Part shown: positions 16,138 through 25,431 of the stretch, in pieces | Position numbering within the stretch: the stretch's first letter is position 1 | Layout: the number at the start of each line of letters is the position of its first letter | Assembly: GCF_004353225.1 (NCBI RefSeq) | Contig: NZ_CP037934.1 | Span: 434,001-498,000 of the forward strand | Direction of reading: 5' to 3' | DNA: 64,000 nt | Origin: Marinobacter sp. JH2 | GTDB taxonomy: Bacteria; Pseudomonadota; Gammaproteobacteria; Pseudomonadales; Oleiphilaceae | Translations under genes and position numbers: made by a program | The notes under the pieces: model-generated | The model's database searches: none | The model's input: only the letters and a program-made list of their open reading frames with translations | Told to the model about the DNA's origin: nothing

Positions 16138-18345
16138 ATGACTCAAGCAAACAATGCTTCAACGCGTACCCGCGAAACCGCACAAGATAACGATGAAATT
16201 GATATTGGTTTTCTACTGGGCAGCCTGTGGGATCATAAAATATTCATCGTCATTCTGACGGTTGTTCTCGCACTGGCTGGCCTTGTCTACGCCACTTTGG
16301 CAACACCTGAATACAAAGCGGATGCGCTGGTGCAGATTGAGCAAAAATCCGGCACGATCGGTGGTGCTGATATGAACAAATTGCTAGGCGAACAGGAACC
16401 CAGCACCAGTACCGAAGTTGAGATACTACGCTCACGCCTGATTCTCGGACAGGTTGTAGATCAGACCGGCTTGGCTGTAGAGATTGTTCCAAGCACGTGG
16501 CCGGTAATTGGTGACTGGTTGTTACGCAAAGGCATCAAACGCCCCAGTCTTGCAGAGGGAAGTAACACGGTGTGGGCGGGCGACACGCTGCGCATAGGGC
16601 GGCTAGTAACCGCTCACAACAGCGAGACGCTGCAGTTCACCTTGCGCTCCGATGGCAACAATAGTTACACGCTGTTAAACGGACATGGTGATAGCTTGGG
16701 GAAGGGAATCGTGGGCGAGATGCTCACAATAGAAAAACCATGGATTGAGCTAACTGTTTCTGAGCTAAGCGCTCCCGCCGGTGCTACTTTCATCGTGGTT
16801 AAGAAAAGCCGGCTCGCAGCAATCAGAGGTTTATTGAGACGCCTGAGCATTAACACCTTAGGTAAGGATACCGGCATGCTCCGGTTGGAGCTGAAAGGTG
16901 TGAACGAACAAGAGCTCGTAAGTAGCCTGAATGCCATGAACGAGGTCTTCCTCACTCAGAACGTAGCCCGCCAAGCTGCCGAGGCCGATAAAAGCCTGGA
17001 ATTTCTGGAAGAGCAAGCCCCTAAGGTTCGAGAGCAGCTAAACGAAGCAGAAAACCGCTTAAACGAATACCGTCTGCAAAGCGACAGCATTGACCTGAGT
17101 TTTGAAACCGAGAATGCACTGAACAGTTTGGTGGCGATTGAGAGTAGTTTGAACGAACTGCAGTTACAGGAATCTGAGCTGGCTCGCCGTTTTACCCCCA
17201 ATCATCCGGTTTACCGCTCGCTTCTTGAAAAGAAAGAACAATTGGTGCGGGAAAAGGAACGCTTGGAAGAGCGCACCGGTAACCTGCCAGAAACCCAGCA
17301 GCAAATCCTGCGCCTGAGCCGCGATGTAAAAGTCACTCAAGAAATCTACGTGCAACTGCTCAACCGCATGCAGGAACTGCGCCTGGCCCGGGCTGGCACC
17401 GTAGGTAACGTTCGCATACTGGACGACGCCGTAGTGCAAGGCCAGGTAGCGCCCAAACGCAACTTGATTGTCGCCGTGGCAGGCATGAGTGGGCTGCTGC
17501 TGGCCATGATCATCGTGCTGCTCCGTGCCGCCTTTAACCGTGGACTTGTCTCCCCTGAACAATTGGAGGAGCTGGACTTTCCGGTATACGCAACCGTGCC
17601 GCTTTCTGAAGAAGAAAAACGCCGCAACGAGAAAGCGAAGAATTCCCGAGGTAAGCGGACAAACCGAGGGTTGTTAGCGGTGCGCAACCCCGCGGATCTC
17701 TCCATTGAAGCCATTCGAAGCCTGCGTACCTCGCTACACTTCGCCATGATGGAAAGTACCGACAACCGCTTGGTAATTACGGGCCCAAGCCCGAGTATCG
17801 GTAAAAGTTTCACGTCGACCAACCTCGCCGCAATCTGTGCGCAGGCCGGCCAGAGAGTGGTAGTGGTGGACGGCGATATGCGCAAAGGCCATGTACATCA
17901 AGAGCTAGGCCAGGATTCAAAAGATGGCTTATCAGATGTGCTCTCTGGGCAGTTGGAATTCGATCAAGCCGTGCGAGCCTCAGAATTGGACGGCCTAAGC
18001 TGGGTAAGCCGCGGCAGCGCACCGCCCAACCCCTCGGAGTTGCTCATGCAGGCGCGTTTTACGGAGTTTATGGATTACCTGAGCAACCATTTTGACCTGG
18101 TGATCATAGACACGCCACCGATCCTAGCCGTAACCGATGCGGCGATTATCGGAAAACAGTGCGGCACCACTCTGATGGTTGTTCGTTTCGGTGTAACCAC
18201 ACCAAAAGAAGTCCAGATAGCCGAAACCCGCCTAGCGAACGGTGGCGTGCCTATCAAAGGTGTGATTCTAAACGCCATGGAAAAGAAGGCAGCCACCAGT
18301 TATGGATACTACGGCTACTACAACTACGCCTACAAATCCGAGTAG
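16138..18345 (+). CDS. wzc: Polysaccharide co-polymerase and tyrosine autokinase Wzc
   Basis: Wzc is the inner-membrane co-polymerase with a cytoplasmic BY-kinase domain. Order of parts: Wzz domain with first membrane helix near residues 31-50, a large periplasmic coiled-coil region (about 240-420), second membrane helix near 440-465, then the kinase with Walker A' GPSPSIGKS near 548, Walker A-prime VVVDGDMRKG near 575 and Walker B LVIIDTPP near 655. The tail SYGYYGYYNYAY is the autophosphorylated tyrosine cluster. 735 residues is normal. It requires Wzb, encoded 15 bases upstream. Confidence 0.95.
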   Translation: MTQANNASTRTRETAQDNDEIDIGFLLGSLWDHKIFIVILTVVLALAGLVYATLATPEYKADALVQIEQKSGTIGGADMNKLLGEQEPSTSTEVEILRSRLILGQVVDQTGLAVEIVPSTWPVIGDWLLRKGIKRPSLAEGSNTVWAGDTLRIGRLVTAHNSETLQFTLRSDGNNSYTLLNGHGDSLGKGIVGEMLTIEKPWIELTVSELSAPAGATFIVVKKSRLAAIRGLLRRLSINTLGKDTGMLRLELKGVNEQELVSSLNAMNEVFLTQNVARQAAEADKSLEFLEEQAPKVREQLNEAENRLNEYRLQSDSIDLSFETENALNSLVAIESSLNELQLQESELARRFTPNHPVYRSLLEKKEQLVREKERLEERTGNLPETQQQILRLSRDVKVTQEIYVQLLNRMQELRLARAGTVGNVRILDDAVVQGQVAPKRNLIVAVAGMSGLLLAMIIVLLRAAFNRGLVSPEQLEELDFPVYATVPLSEEEKRRNEKAKNSRGKRTNRGLLAVRNPADLSIEAIRSLRTSLHFAMMESTDNRLVITGPSPSIGKSFTSTNLAAICAQAGQRVVVVDGDMRKGHVHQELGQDSKDGLSDVLSGQLEFDQAVRASELDGLSWVSRGSAPPNPSELLMQARFTEFMDYLSNHFDLVIIDTPPILAVTDAAIIGKQCGTTLMVVRFGVTTPKEVQIAETRLANGGVPIKGVILNAMEKKAATSYGYYGYYNYAYKSE

Positions 18346-18375
18346 GAAAGCAGCACCAATCCGGCAATCTACAAA

Positions 18376-18404
18376 GGGGTCTGACCCCACGAGGTCAGAC
18401 CCCA
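18376..18404. repeat. GGGGTC-type palindrome, copy 2 (double)
   Basis: GGGGTCTGACCCC is followed after two bases by GAGGTCAGACCCCA, so two palindromes lie back to back in the 97-base gap between wzc and the ABC transporter gene. It marks the border between the conserved export genes and the variable sugar genes. Confidence 0.7.
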
Positions 18405-18442
18405 CCCAAGGCCTGAATCAGTCACCAATAAAGCGTCTATTA

Positions 18443-20242
18443 ATGTTCTCCCAGCTAAAAGAGCTTTACTCCCTCTTAACCGAAGACCAGCGCAAAAAGC
18501 TCCTTCGCCTCCAGTTCCTGGTAGTCCTCATGGCCTTCGCAGAGCTAGGCAGCGTCCTCTCCATCGGCCCTTTCATGGCCTTGGTAGGAGATATGAGCCA
18601 GCTCCAGGACGATGGCATAGTAAGTGACATCTACCGCCTCAGCGGTCTTGAAGACCCACGCACATTCCTGTTCTGGACAGGTATCGCCGTTTTGGTAGCG
18701 CTCACCATCGCCGCACTCATCTCAATGTTCACCATCTGGCGCCTATCAATGTACGGCGCACGGGTGGGTGCGGAACTTAGCAGTCGCCTTTACAAGCACT
18801 ACATGCACCAACCCTGGCTGTTCCACGCCAGTGGCAGCAGCAGCCAGCTCACCAACCAAATCGCACAGGAATGCGGGCGAATTACTGGCGGCATCATCAA
18901 CCCTTTAATGCAGATGAATGCTCGCATCGTGATGGCAGCACTCATGGCAGTAGCAATCTTTATCTTTAACCCGGCGGTTGCTATCACCGGATTGGTCATC
19001 TTCGCAGTAGCCTATATGGCCATGTATAGAATCGTTCGCCAACGGCTGATCAGAAATGGCGGAACCATCACTTCTGCCCAGCGTATGCGCTTCAAGTTAA
19101 TGGGTGAGGGGTTTGGAGGCATTAAGGATGCACTGCTGCTTGGCAGGCAGCAGGTTTTCACGGATCGGTTTGACCAAGCCAGTATCCGCTTTGCCGACGC
19201 CCAAGGCAAAAACCAGGTAATGAGCCAGGTCCCCCGATTTGTAATGGAGCTTGTGGCTTTTGGCAGCGTCATCTTCCTCATTCTGTACCTGCTTGCCGCG
19301 CACGACGGCAATCTGGGCACCATACTGCCATTGCTCTCCGTTTATGCTCTGGCGGGTTTCAAGTTGCTGCCAGCATTTCAGCAGATTTACAGCAGCATCT
19401 CCGGCATACGAGGCAATCTGGTTGCCTTCGAAGGGCTCCGGGATGACCTGAGAGCCAGCGCAACAGCAACCCTGAAGCTAACCCTCCCTGACAACGATGG
19501 GGAGCACTTAACGCACCTCAATGCTATAGAACTGAAAAACATACAGTTCACTTACCCCGGTAAAGCAGAGCCTGCGCTCCGTGATCTAACAATGACCATT
19601 GGCGTAAACAAAGTCATCGGCCTTGTAGGCTCCTCTGGATCCGGTAAATCCACCGCAATCGACATCCTGTTGGGGCTGATTCAGCCGGACAAAGGCGAGT
19701 TGTTGATTGACGGTGAACCGATCACCAGGCAGCAGTTAAGAGCGTGGCAGAATTCCCTTGGGTTCGTGCCACAGTCCATCTTCCTGGCTGACAGCAGCAT
19801 CCGCGAGAACATAGCATTCGGCCTGCCGCCGGAGCTGGTGGACGATGAGAAGGTGCAGCGAGCAGCGACCATGGCCCATCTGGACGAGCTGCTGGAAGAA
19901 CTGCCAGAGGGCCTAAATACGAGAGTCGGCGAGCGAGGCGTTCAGCTTTCAGGTGGCCAGCGCCAGCGTATTGGTATTGCCCGAGCCCTGTACCATGATG
20001 CGGATGTTCTCATTCTGGATGAAGCCACCAGCGCACTGGATGGCATTACCGAAAAGCTCATAATGGACGCAATTCACGATTTCTCAGGCAAGAAAACCAT
20101 CATCATGATTGCGCATCGCTTAGCTACCATACGTAAATGCGATGAGATTTTTCTTCTTAGCCGAGGTTCGGTAATTGACAAAGGCTCATACAAGGAACTT
20201 TTAACGAGTAACCCAACATTTCAACAAATGGAGCGCCAGTAA
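18443..20242 (+). CDS. ABC-type lipid-linked oligosaccharide flippase (MsbA/PglK-like)
   Basis: A fused half-transporter of 599 residues: six membrane helices to about residue 310, then an ATPase domain with Walker A GSSGSGKST near 397, signature LSGGQRQRIGIARAL near 502, Walker B VLILDEATSALD near 521 and the His switch IMIAHRL. The closest functional analogues are PglK and MsbA type exporters that flip lipid-linked glycans. A second flippase, Wzx, is encoded at 48096, so this one may serve the capsule block. The ATG at 18443 begins MFSQLKELYSLLTEDQRK, a typical PglK-like start; the reading frame extends upstream through the repeat but without support. Confidence 0.85.
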   Translation: MFSQLKELYSLLTEDQRKKLLRLQFLVVLMAFAELGSVLSIGPFMALVGDMSQLQDDGIVSDIYRLSGLEDPRTFLFWTGIAVLVALTIAALISMFTIWRLSMYGARVGAELSSRLYKHYMHQPWLFHASGSSSQLTNQIAQECGRITGGIINPLMQMNARIVMAALMAVAIFIFNPAVAITGLVIFAVAYMAMYRIVRQRLIRNGGTITSAQRMRFKLMGEGFGGIKDALLLGRQQVFTDRFDQASIRFADAQGKNQVMSQVPRFVMELVAFGSVIFLILYLLAAHDGNLGTILPLLSVYALAGFKLLPAFQQIYSSISGIRGNLVAFEGLRDDLRASATATLKLTLPDNDGEHLTHLNAIELKNIQFTYPGKAEPALRDLTMTIGVNKVIGLVGSSGSGKSTAIDILLGLIQPDKGELLIDGEPITRQQLRAWQNSLGFVPQSIFLADSSIRENIAFGLPPELVDDEKVQRAATMAHLDELLEELPEGLNTRVGERGVQLSGGQRQRIGIARALYHDADVLILDEATSALDGITEKLIMDAIHDFSGKKTIIMIAHRLATIRKCDEIFLLSRGSVIDKGSYKELLTSNPTFQQMERQ

Positions 20243-21133
20243 GTGCTGCTAGGTTCGTTTCTTACTAATAAATTTCGAGCTCTGAAGGGAGTTGCCTTCG
20301 GTGTGAGTGCGTGGGCTAAATTCATACCATCGCTTCTTCGCTTAGAGGATCGAGCAACACCGATTGTTTTCGTAATTGGTACAGGGCGTTCCGGGACTCA
20401 TTTTATGGATCGAATTTTAATATCGAATACTGACTTCACGGATTTGAACGGTGGTAAGGAGAATCAGTTTGTTTTTGGGGAGGTTACTCAGGCGGCACTA
20501 CTCGGTGTTGATTTAAAAAAAACAACGTTAACAAAGTATAGAGCGTTGAAGAATTATGCTTGGCCAAAAGTTCTGGTAGACCAAAGTCATCCTAATATAT
20601 GGCAGGTTGAGAATTTGCTGGCCAAATTTCCTGAGGCTAAATTTGTTGGTATGGTCAGAGACCCTTTATCCGTAACCTATTCCACATTGCACCATTCGGG
20701 CGTTGCTAGTTGGGCCGAAAATTACGAAAACTTTCCAGTTCCTAACCGGTTCTTGGGAGTCAGTGATGAAAATATCGGTCATTATAAGAGGTATAGTTTG
20801 GCTCAGCGAAGTGCTTTGCGCTGGGCCGTGCATATGGAAAGACTGGACAACTTAAAGCGAAAGTATCCTGATTCAGTCTTTATAATGAATTATGAACAGC
20901 TTTGCGTTAGTCCGGAAGTGCAGTTGCATAAACTTTCAGATTTTTTAGGCTGTAAAAACGATTTTAAAGGGCCGGTAGTAGAAACGAGTGCGCTATATAA
21001 AAAAAATAAGCTAAAAGAGAAGTCTGATGTTCTATTGATAGTCAAGGGGTATTTCTCCTCCAATCCGTTACCGGATGAAAAGTACATACCATTGTCTGAT
21101 TATTTTTACGTTAAGAATGAACCGGAGAAATGA
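20243..21133 (+). CDS. PAPS-dependent sulfotransferase
   Basis: A 296-residue cytoplasmic protein with both PAPS-binding signatures: the 5'-phosphosulfate loop VIGTGRSGTHFMDRIL near residues 43-58 and the 3'-phosphate motif VGMVRDPLSVTYSTLH near 134-150. It would transfer sulfate from PAPS to a sugar hydroxyl, most likely of the polysaccharide made here. It starts with GTG directly after the ABC transporter stop and overlaps the next gene by four bases. It is clearly richer in A/T than wzc, suggesting transfer. PAPS supply (cysD, cysN, cysC) is encoded at 38245-41180 and PAP removal (cysQ) at 11448. Acceptor unknown. Confidence 0.82.
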   Translation: MLLGSFLTNKFRALKGVAFGVSAWAKFIPSLLRLEDRATPIVFVIGTGRSGTHFMDRILISNTDFTDLNGGKENQFVFGEVTQAALLGVDLKKTTLTKYRALKNYAWPKVLVDQSHPNIWQVENLLAKFPEAKFVGMVRDPLSVTYSTLHHSGVASWAENYENFPVPNRFLGVSDENIGHYKRYSLAQRSALRWAVHMERLDNLKRKYPDSVFIMNYEQLCVSPEVQLHKLSDFLGCKNDFKGPVVETSALYKKNKLKEKSDVLLIVKGYFSSNPLPDEKYIPLSDYFYVKNEPEK

Positions 21134-22014
21134 CTGTGGTAGCGCTTTTTAGGAGGGTGTTGAATCTTTCTGGTCGATTTTTATCCGATTTATTGTTTAT
21201 AAAGGTTCTTGGTAGAGTTCCGGTTTATTATTATGCCGGTGAGTTAAATGTAGGGGATGCATTAAATCCATTTTTAATCGAAAAAGTGGTCGGTAGAAAG
21301 GCTTATCAAGTTAAAACTAAATTCTTTCGTCATCTTCTTGTTGTTGGAAGTGTCATTCAACATGCTAACAAAAACAGCTTGGTGTTTGGTAGTGGTGTTA
21401 TTTCATCTGATCTCTTGGTTGAGAATAAAGAGTTTTTAGGGATAGGCGCGTTGCGTGGAAAGTGGACGCGAGATTATTTGCTTGAAAATTGTCGGAATAT
21501 TGATGCTGGCGACGTATTAAATATTCCTCTTGGCGATCCGGCTCTTCTGCTGCCAAAGGTTTATCCTTTGTTGCCAATAAAAAAAATATATCGTATCGGT
21601 GTTATACCTCACTATGTGGATAAGTCATGCGAAGTTGTCAATAATTTTCGTGTAAATCTTCGAGAGGATGTTGTTCTTATTGATGTCCAGCAGGAAGTGG
21701 TGCCATTTTTAACTGATCTTTCCAGGTGTGATTTTGTGATTTCATCGTCACTGCACGGGCTGATTTTAGCGGATGCCTACGGTGTTCCAAATGTCTGGTG
21801 TCGTTTTAGTGACAATCTTTTGGGGGGGGATTTTAAATTTTTGGATTATTATTCTGTGACAGATGCTGTTAGTCCAAAGGCTATTTTTATTGGTTCAGAA
21901 AAAAAGCTTCAAGAGCTAGTAGATGATGTGGCGTCCATGGCGACTATCAAAAAGTATCAGGGAGATCTAAACGCCCTCTATTCAGGCTTTAGAAGTATTG
22001 TCAATAAATGTTAA
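21130..22014 (+). CDS. Polysaccharide pyruvyltransferase family protein
   Basis: A 294-residue protein with the CsaB/WcaK-like pattern: GELNVGDALNPFLIEKVVG near the N-terminus, VFGSGVIS, GDPALLLP, and SSLHGLILADAYGVPNVW near residue 210-225. These enzymes put a ketal-linked pyruvate from phosphoenolpyruvate on a sugar residue. The start codon overlaps the sulfotransferase stop (ATGA). A run of eight G at 21822-21829 lies in its 3' half and would frameshift the last fifth of the protein if it slipped. A/T-rich like its neighbours. Confidence 0.8.
   Translation: MTVVALFRRVLNLSGRFLSDLLFIKVLGRVPVYYYAGELNVGDALNPFLIEKVVGRKAYQVKTKFFRHLLVVGSVIQHANKNSLVFGSGVISSDLLVENKEFLGIGALRGKWTRDYLLENCRNIDAGDVLNIPLGDPALLLPKVYPLLPIKKIYRIGVIPHYVDKSCEVVNNFRVNLREDVVLIDVQQEVVPFLTDLSRCDFVISSSLHGLILADAYGVPNVWCRFSDNLLGGDFKFLDYYSVTDAVSPKAIFIGSEKKLQELVDDVASMATIKKYQGDLNALYSGFRSIVNKC
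21822..21829 (+). repeat. Poly-G run of 8 inside the pyruvyltransferase gene
   Basis: Eight consecutive G in codons for LLGGD. The gene is A/T-rich, so the run is not expected from composition. Currently in frame. Confidence 0.8.
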
Positions 22015-22045
22015 TTTTAGCGAGTAAAAAAAGAGTTGATTTAAA

Positions 22046-23044
22046 ATGCCTCTAAGTCGGCCCGATGTCAGCATAATTGTTCCGATCTACAATGCTGAAG
22101 ATTTTCTTGAAAGGTGCTTATTTTCATTAAGTTGCCAGTTTGGAGTTTCATTAGAAATCATCTTGGTTAATGATGGCTCCACGGATTCTTCAGCAGCTTT
22201 AGCAAGTAAGTTTTTAGACGATGCAAGGTTTAAATATTTTTTAAAGAAGAATGGTGGCGCGGCATCAGCTAGAAATTTTGGTATTCGTGTAGCTGCCGGT
22301 CGATATCTTGCGTTCGTCGACAGTGATGATGTTTTGAGTCCGAGATTCTCAAACCTGTTTGTACGAGAAGCTGATCGGACTAGTGCGGATATTGTATCTG
22401 GAAGGAAATGTAGTTTTACTGGTGAGTTTTACTTCCGAGAAGAAAGAGTTGATTTTTGTGAGGTTTCTAGCTTGGAACTCATAAGAAATGGATTTTCAGC
22501 ATGTGGTCGTTTGTTTCGTCGCAGCTTGTTTGAGAATGAAGAATATCTCTTTCCTGAAGGTGTATGGGCCGAGGATAATGGTTACATACCATATTTAGCT
22601 TCGAGGGCAAGGTCGATAATTCATACGGATTCGATTTTCTATGGATACAGAGCTTCCGTTGAAGGAAGTACTTCTACATCGTTAAGGTGTGTTCTTGATA
22701 CTCCGAAGTCGATGATGTATCTGTTTAAAATTTGTGATGAGGAAGCACTTATCGTCTACACGCTATTTATGTCTCTGGCCTCAGCTATATGCAGGACTCA
22801 GAATCGAGATTTTAAAGATAGGTTGTCATTGAAGGAGTTTATGTCGCTAGAGGATACGAAGTCTCTGCTCTCATTGATCCGAGATATTCCTTTTTTAAAG
22901 TACTCTACGAATTTTTCGAAATTGGGTCTGGTCGAGTTTTTAATTTTTTGCTTGTTTTTGAAAGGTTCTCATTTTTCTGGGGTCGCTCTTTTTAATATTA
23001 GAAGAATGAAATCTTTCGTCTCCAGTTTCAGGAGGTCGATTTAA
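22046..23044 (+). CDS. Glycosyltransferase family 2
   Basis: A 332-residue GT-A-fold transferase. The N-terminus SIIVPIYNAEDFLERCL, the NDGSTDSS motif near residue 45, NGGAASARNFG near 72 and the metal-binding DSDD near 92 are the GT2 hallmarks. The C-terminal third has no obvious membrane helix pair but a hydrophobic patch near 300. It should add one sugar to the lipid-linked repeat unit; donor and acceptor cannot be read from sequence. A/T-rich, as are the two genes before it. Confidence 0.85.
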   Translation: MPLSRPDVSIIVPIYNAEDFLERCLFSLSCQFGVSLEIILVNDGSTDSSAALASKFLDDARFKYFLKKNGGAASARNFGIRVAAGRYLAFVDSDDVLSPRFSNLFVREADRTSADIVSGRKCSFTGEFYFREERVDFCEVSSLELIRNGFSACGRLFRRSLFENEEYLFPEGVWAEDNGYIPYLASRARSIIHTDSIFYGYRASVEGSTSTSLRCVLDTPKSMMYLFKICDEEALIVYTLFMSLASAICRTQNRDFKDRLSLKEFMSLEDTKSLLSLIRDIPFLKYSTNFSKLGLVEFLIFCLFLKGSHFSGVALFNIRRMKSFVSSFRRSI

Positions 23045-23090
23045 AGGTTTTGTAGTCTTAAGAAAATTCGTTTAATTTTTGGATATTGAT

Positions 23091-24281
23091 ATGATGTCAA
23101 TCTTAAGCCTGATCGGCCGAGAAAAAGAACTCTTCTCCAGCGACATTACCAACCACGAAAGCCAACTAGCTGAAATCGTCAGCAACTCCAGCTTCCTCGT
23201 CCTCGGCGGAGCCGGCTCCATAGGCCAGGCCGTCACCAAAGAAATCTTCAAGCGCAACCCCGCCAAACTCCACGTAGTAGACATCAGTGAAAACAATCTG
23301 GTTGAACTTGTGCGCGATATCCGCAGCAGCTTCGGTTACATCCCGGGCGATTTCCGCACCTTCGCACTGGACATCGGTTCGCTCGAGTACGATGCCTTCT
23401 TTAAGGCCGACGGCGGCTACGATTACATTCTGAACCTCTCCGCCCTAAAGCACGTGCGTAGCGAGAAAGACCCCTACACCCTGATGCGCATGGTGGATGT
23501 AAACGTTTTCAATACCGACAAAACGCTGCGGCAGGCGATTGATGCTGGCGCCAAAAAATACTTCTGCGTGTCTACCGATAAGGCGGCAAACCCGGTCAAT
23601 ATGATGGGGGCGTCCAAGCGCATCATGGAAATGTTCCTGATGCGCAGAAGCATGCAGATGGACATTTCCACCGCCCGCTTTGCCAACGTAGCGTTTTCTG
23701 ATGGTTCCCTGCTGCATGGTTTTAACCAGCGCCTGGAAAAACGCCAGCCGATTGTTGCGCCGAACGATGTTCGTCGTTATTTCGTTACTCCGAAAGAGTC
23801 CGGTGAGCTGTGCCTGATGTCTTGCATCTTTGGCGACAATCGGGACATCTTCTTCCCGAAGCTCAGCGAAGAGCTTCACCTGATTTCGTTTGCCGATATC
23901 GCCGTGAAGTACCTGGAGGCAAAGGGCTTTGAGCCGGTGCTGTGCAGTGATGAAGACGAGGCCCGGGAACTGGCGAAAACGCTTCCGGAGCAGGGCAAGT
24001 GGCCATGCCTGTTCACCTCCAGCGATACTACCGGTGAGAAAGATTTTGAAGAGTTCTTCACCGATCAGGAAACGCTGGATATGGAACGCTTCGAGAATCT
24101 TGGCATCATCAAGAACGAAGCCGATTTTGATGCGCAATTGCTGGCGGAGTTTGAAGATCAGATAGCCGCGATGAAGCAAGACCTGGCCTGGGGCAAGCAG
24201 GACCTGGTGGATTTGTTCTACCGCATGATTCCGGATTTCGGGCACAAAGAAACCGGCAAATATCTCGACAGCAAAATGTGA
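23091..24281 (+). CDS. legB: Nucleotide-sugar 4,6-dehydratase, legionaminic acid pathway (LegB)
   Basis: An extended SDR of the FlaA1/WbpM class, about 396 residues. It has GGAGSIGQAV as NAD(P)-binding loop near 40 and CVSTDKAANPVNMMGASKR, in which Met replaces the usual catalytic Tyr before Lys, as in inverting and retaining 4,6-dehydratases of this class. As first gene of a run with legC, legH, legI, legG, ptmE and legF, it should form the 4-keto-6-deoxy intermediate from GDP-GlcNAc (as in Campylobacter) or UDP-GlcNAc (as in Legionella). Base composition switches to G/C-rich codons here. ATG at 23091 is preferred; TTG at 23079 lacks support. Confidence 0.82.
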   Translation: MMSILSLIGREKELFSSDITNHESQLAEIVSNSSFLVLGGAGSIGQAVTKEIFKRNPAKLHVVDISENNLVELVRDIRSSFGYIPGDFRTFALDIGSLEYDAFFKADGGYDYILNLSALKHVRSEKDPYTLMRMVDVNVFNTDKTLRQAIDAGAKKYFCVSTDKAANPVNMMGASKRIMEMFLMRRSMQMDISTARFANVAFSDGSLLHGFNQRLEKRQPIVAPNDVRRYFVTPKESGELCLMSCIFGDNRDIFFPKLSEELHLISFADIAVKYLEAKGFEPVLCSDEDEARELAKTLPEQGKWPCLFTSSDTTGEKDFEEFFTDQETLDMERFENLGIIKNEADFDAQLLAEFEDQIAAMKQDLAWGKQDLVDLFYRMIPDFGHKETGKYLDSKM

Positions 24282-24288
24282 GGCAGCT

Positions 24289-25431
24289 TTGAGCGACCAA
24301 CTGATCCGGTTTGTCAGAGACTATTTCGGAACCAACGAGTTTATCCCGCTTCACGCCCCGGTATTTCCCGGCCGTGAGAAGGAATACGTGGCCGACACCA
24401 TCGAGTCTACCTTTGTCTCCAGCGTTGGCGCCTATGTGGACCGGTTCGAGCGGGATATGGCCAATTACACCTGCTCGCCCAAGGCGGTCGCCACGGTTAA
24501 CGGAACGGCTGCCCTGCACATTGCATTGAATCTTGCGGGCGTAGAGGCGGGTGACCTGGTCATTACTCAGCCGCTCACCTTTGTCGCCACCTGTAATGCT
24601 ATCGCTTACTGCAATGCTGAGCCTGTGTTTATCGATGTAGACAGGGACACGTTGGGGTTGTCCGCCAGGGCGATGGAAACTTGGCTGGACGAGCATGCAA
24701 AGCTGGACTCCGAAGGCGTTTGCCGCACCCGCGCAGATAACAAGGTGGTTCGGGCCTGTTTGCCCATGCACACCTTCGGCCATCCTGCGGATCTGGACGG
24801 TCTGGTGTCGGTCACCCGCCGCTGGAATATTGCGTTGGTAGAAGACGCGGCCGAATCTCTGGGTAGCTATTACAAGGGTAAGCACACCGGTACCTTTGGC
24901 GCGCTGGGCACGCTCAGCTTTAATGGCAATAAAATCATGACCACCGGTGGTGGCGGGATGATCCTGGCCGGTGAGGCGTTGGCCACTCGCGCCAAACACC
25001 TGACCACCACCGCTAAGAAGCCGCATCCCTTCGAGTACATACACGACGAGCTGGGCTACAACTACCGGTTACCCAACCTGAATGCGGCACTGGGCTGTGC
25101 CCAGCTGGAGCAGCTGGAAACCTTCATCGAGGCCAAGCGGGCCTTAGCTGGCGCCTACGAAGGGTTCTTCTCAGGCACAGACCTGGAGTTCGTGAAGGAG
25201 CCTGAAAACTGCCGCTCGAATTACTGGTTAAACGCGGTTATCTGTGAGGACAAAGCCCACAGAGATGAGTTGCTTGAAACCACCAACCAGCAAGGGATCA
25301 TGACCCGGCCCATCTGGGCGTTGATGAACCATCTGACCATGTATCAGAGCTGTCGCCGTGGTGATCTGAATAATTCGGAGTGGCTGGAAGCGCGGGTGGT
25401 GAACTTGCCTAGCAGCGTAGTGACTAAGTGA
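24289..25431 (+). CDS. legC: PLP-dependent aminotransferase LegC
   Basis: A DegT/DnrJ/EryC1-type aminotransferase of 380 residues that would add the C4 amino group to the 4-keto sugar made by LegB, with glutamate as donor. The PLP lysine is in SFNGNKIMTTGGGGM near residue 220; FVATCNAIAYC, VEDAAESLGSYYKG and GYNYRLPNLNAALG are family motifs. It starts with TTG at 24289, eight bases after legB, with GAGG upstream, and ends overlapping legH by four bases. The LegC assignment depends on its neighbours. Confidence 0.85.
   Translation: MSDQLIRFVRDYFGTNEFIPLHAPVFPGREKEYVADTIESTFVSSVGAYVDRFERDMANYTCSPKAVATVNGTAALHIALNLAGVEAGDLVITQPLTFVATCNAIAYCNAEPVFIDVDRDTLGLSARAMETWLDEHAKLDSEGVCRTRADNKVVRACLPMHTFGHPADLDGLVSVTRRWNIALVEDAAESLGSYYKGKHTGTFGALGTLSFNGNKIMTTGGGGMILAGEALATRAKHLTTTAKKPHPFEYIHDELGYNYRLPNLNAALGCAQLEQLETFIEAKRALAGAYEGFFSGTDLEFVKEPENCRSNYWLNAVICEDKAHRDELLETTNQQGIMTRPIWALMNHLTMYQSCRRGDLNNSEWLEARVVNLPSSVVTK

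Noticed and set aside
24109..25044. A 311-codon minus-strand frame opposite legB and legC
   Set aside because: Antisense shadow of two well-recognised enzymes; no start signal or motif.
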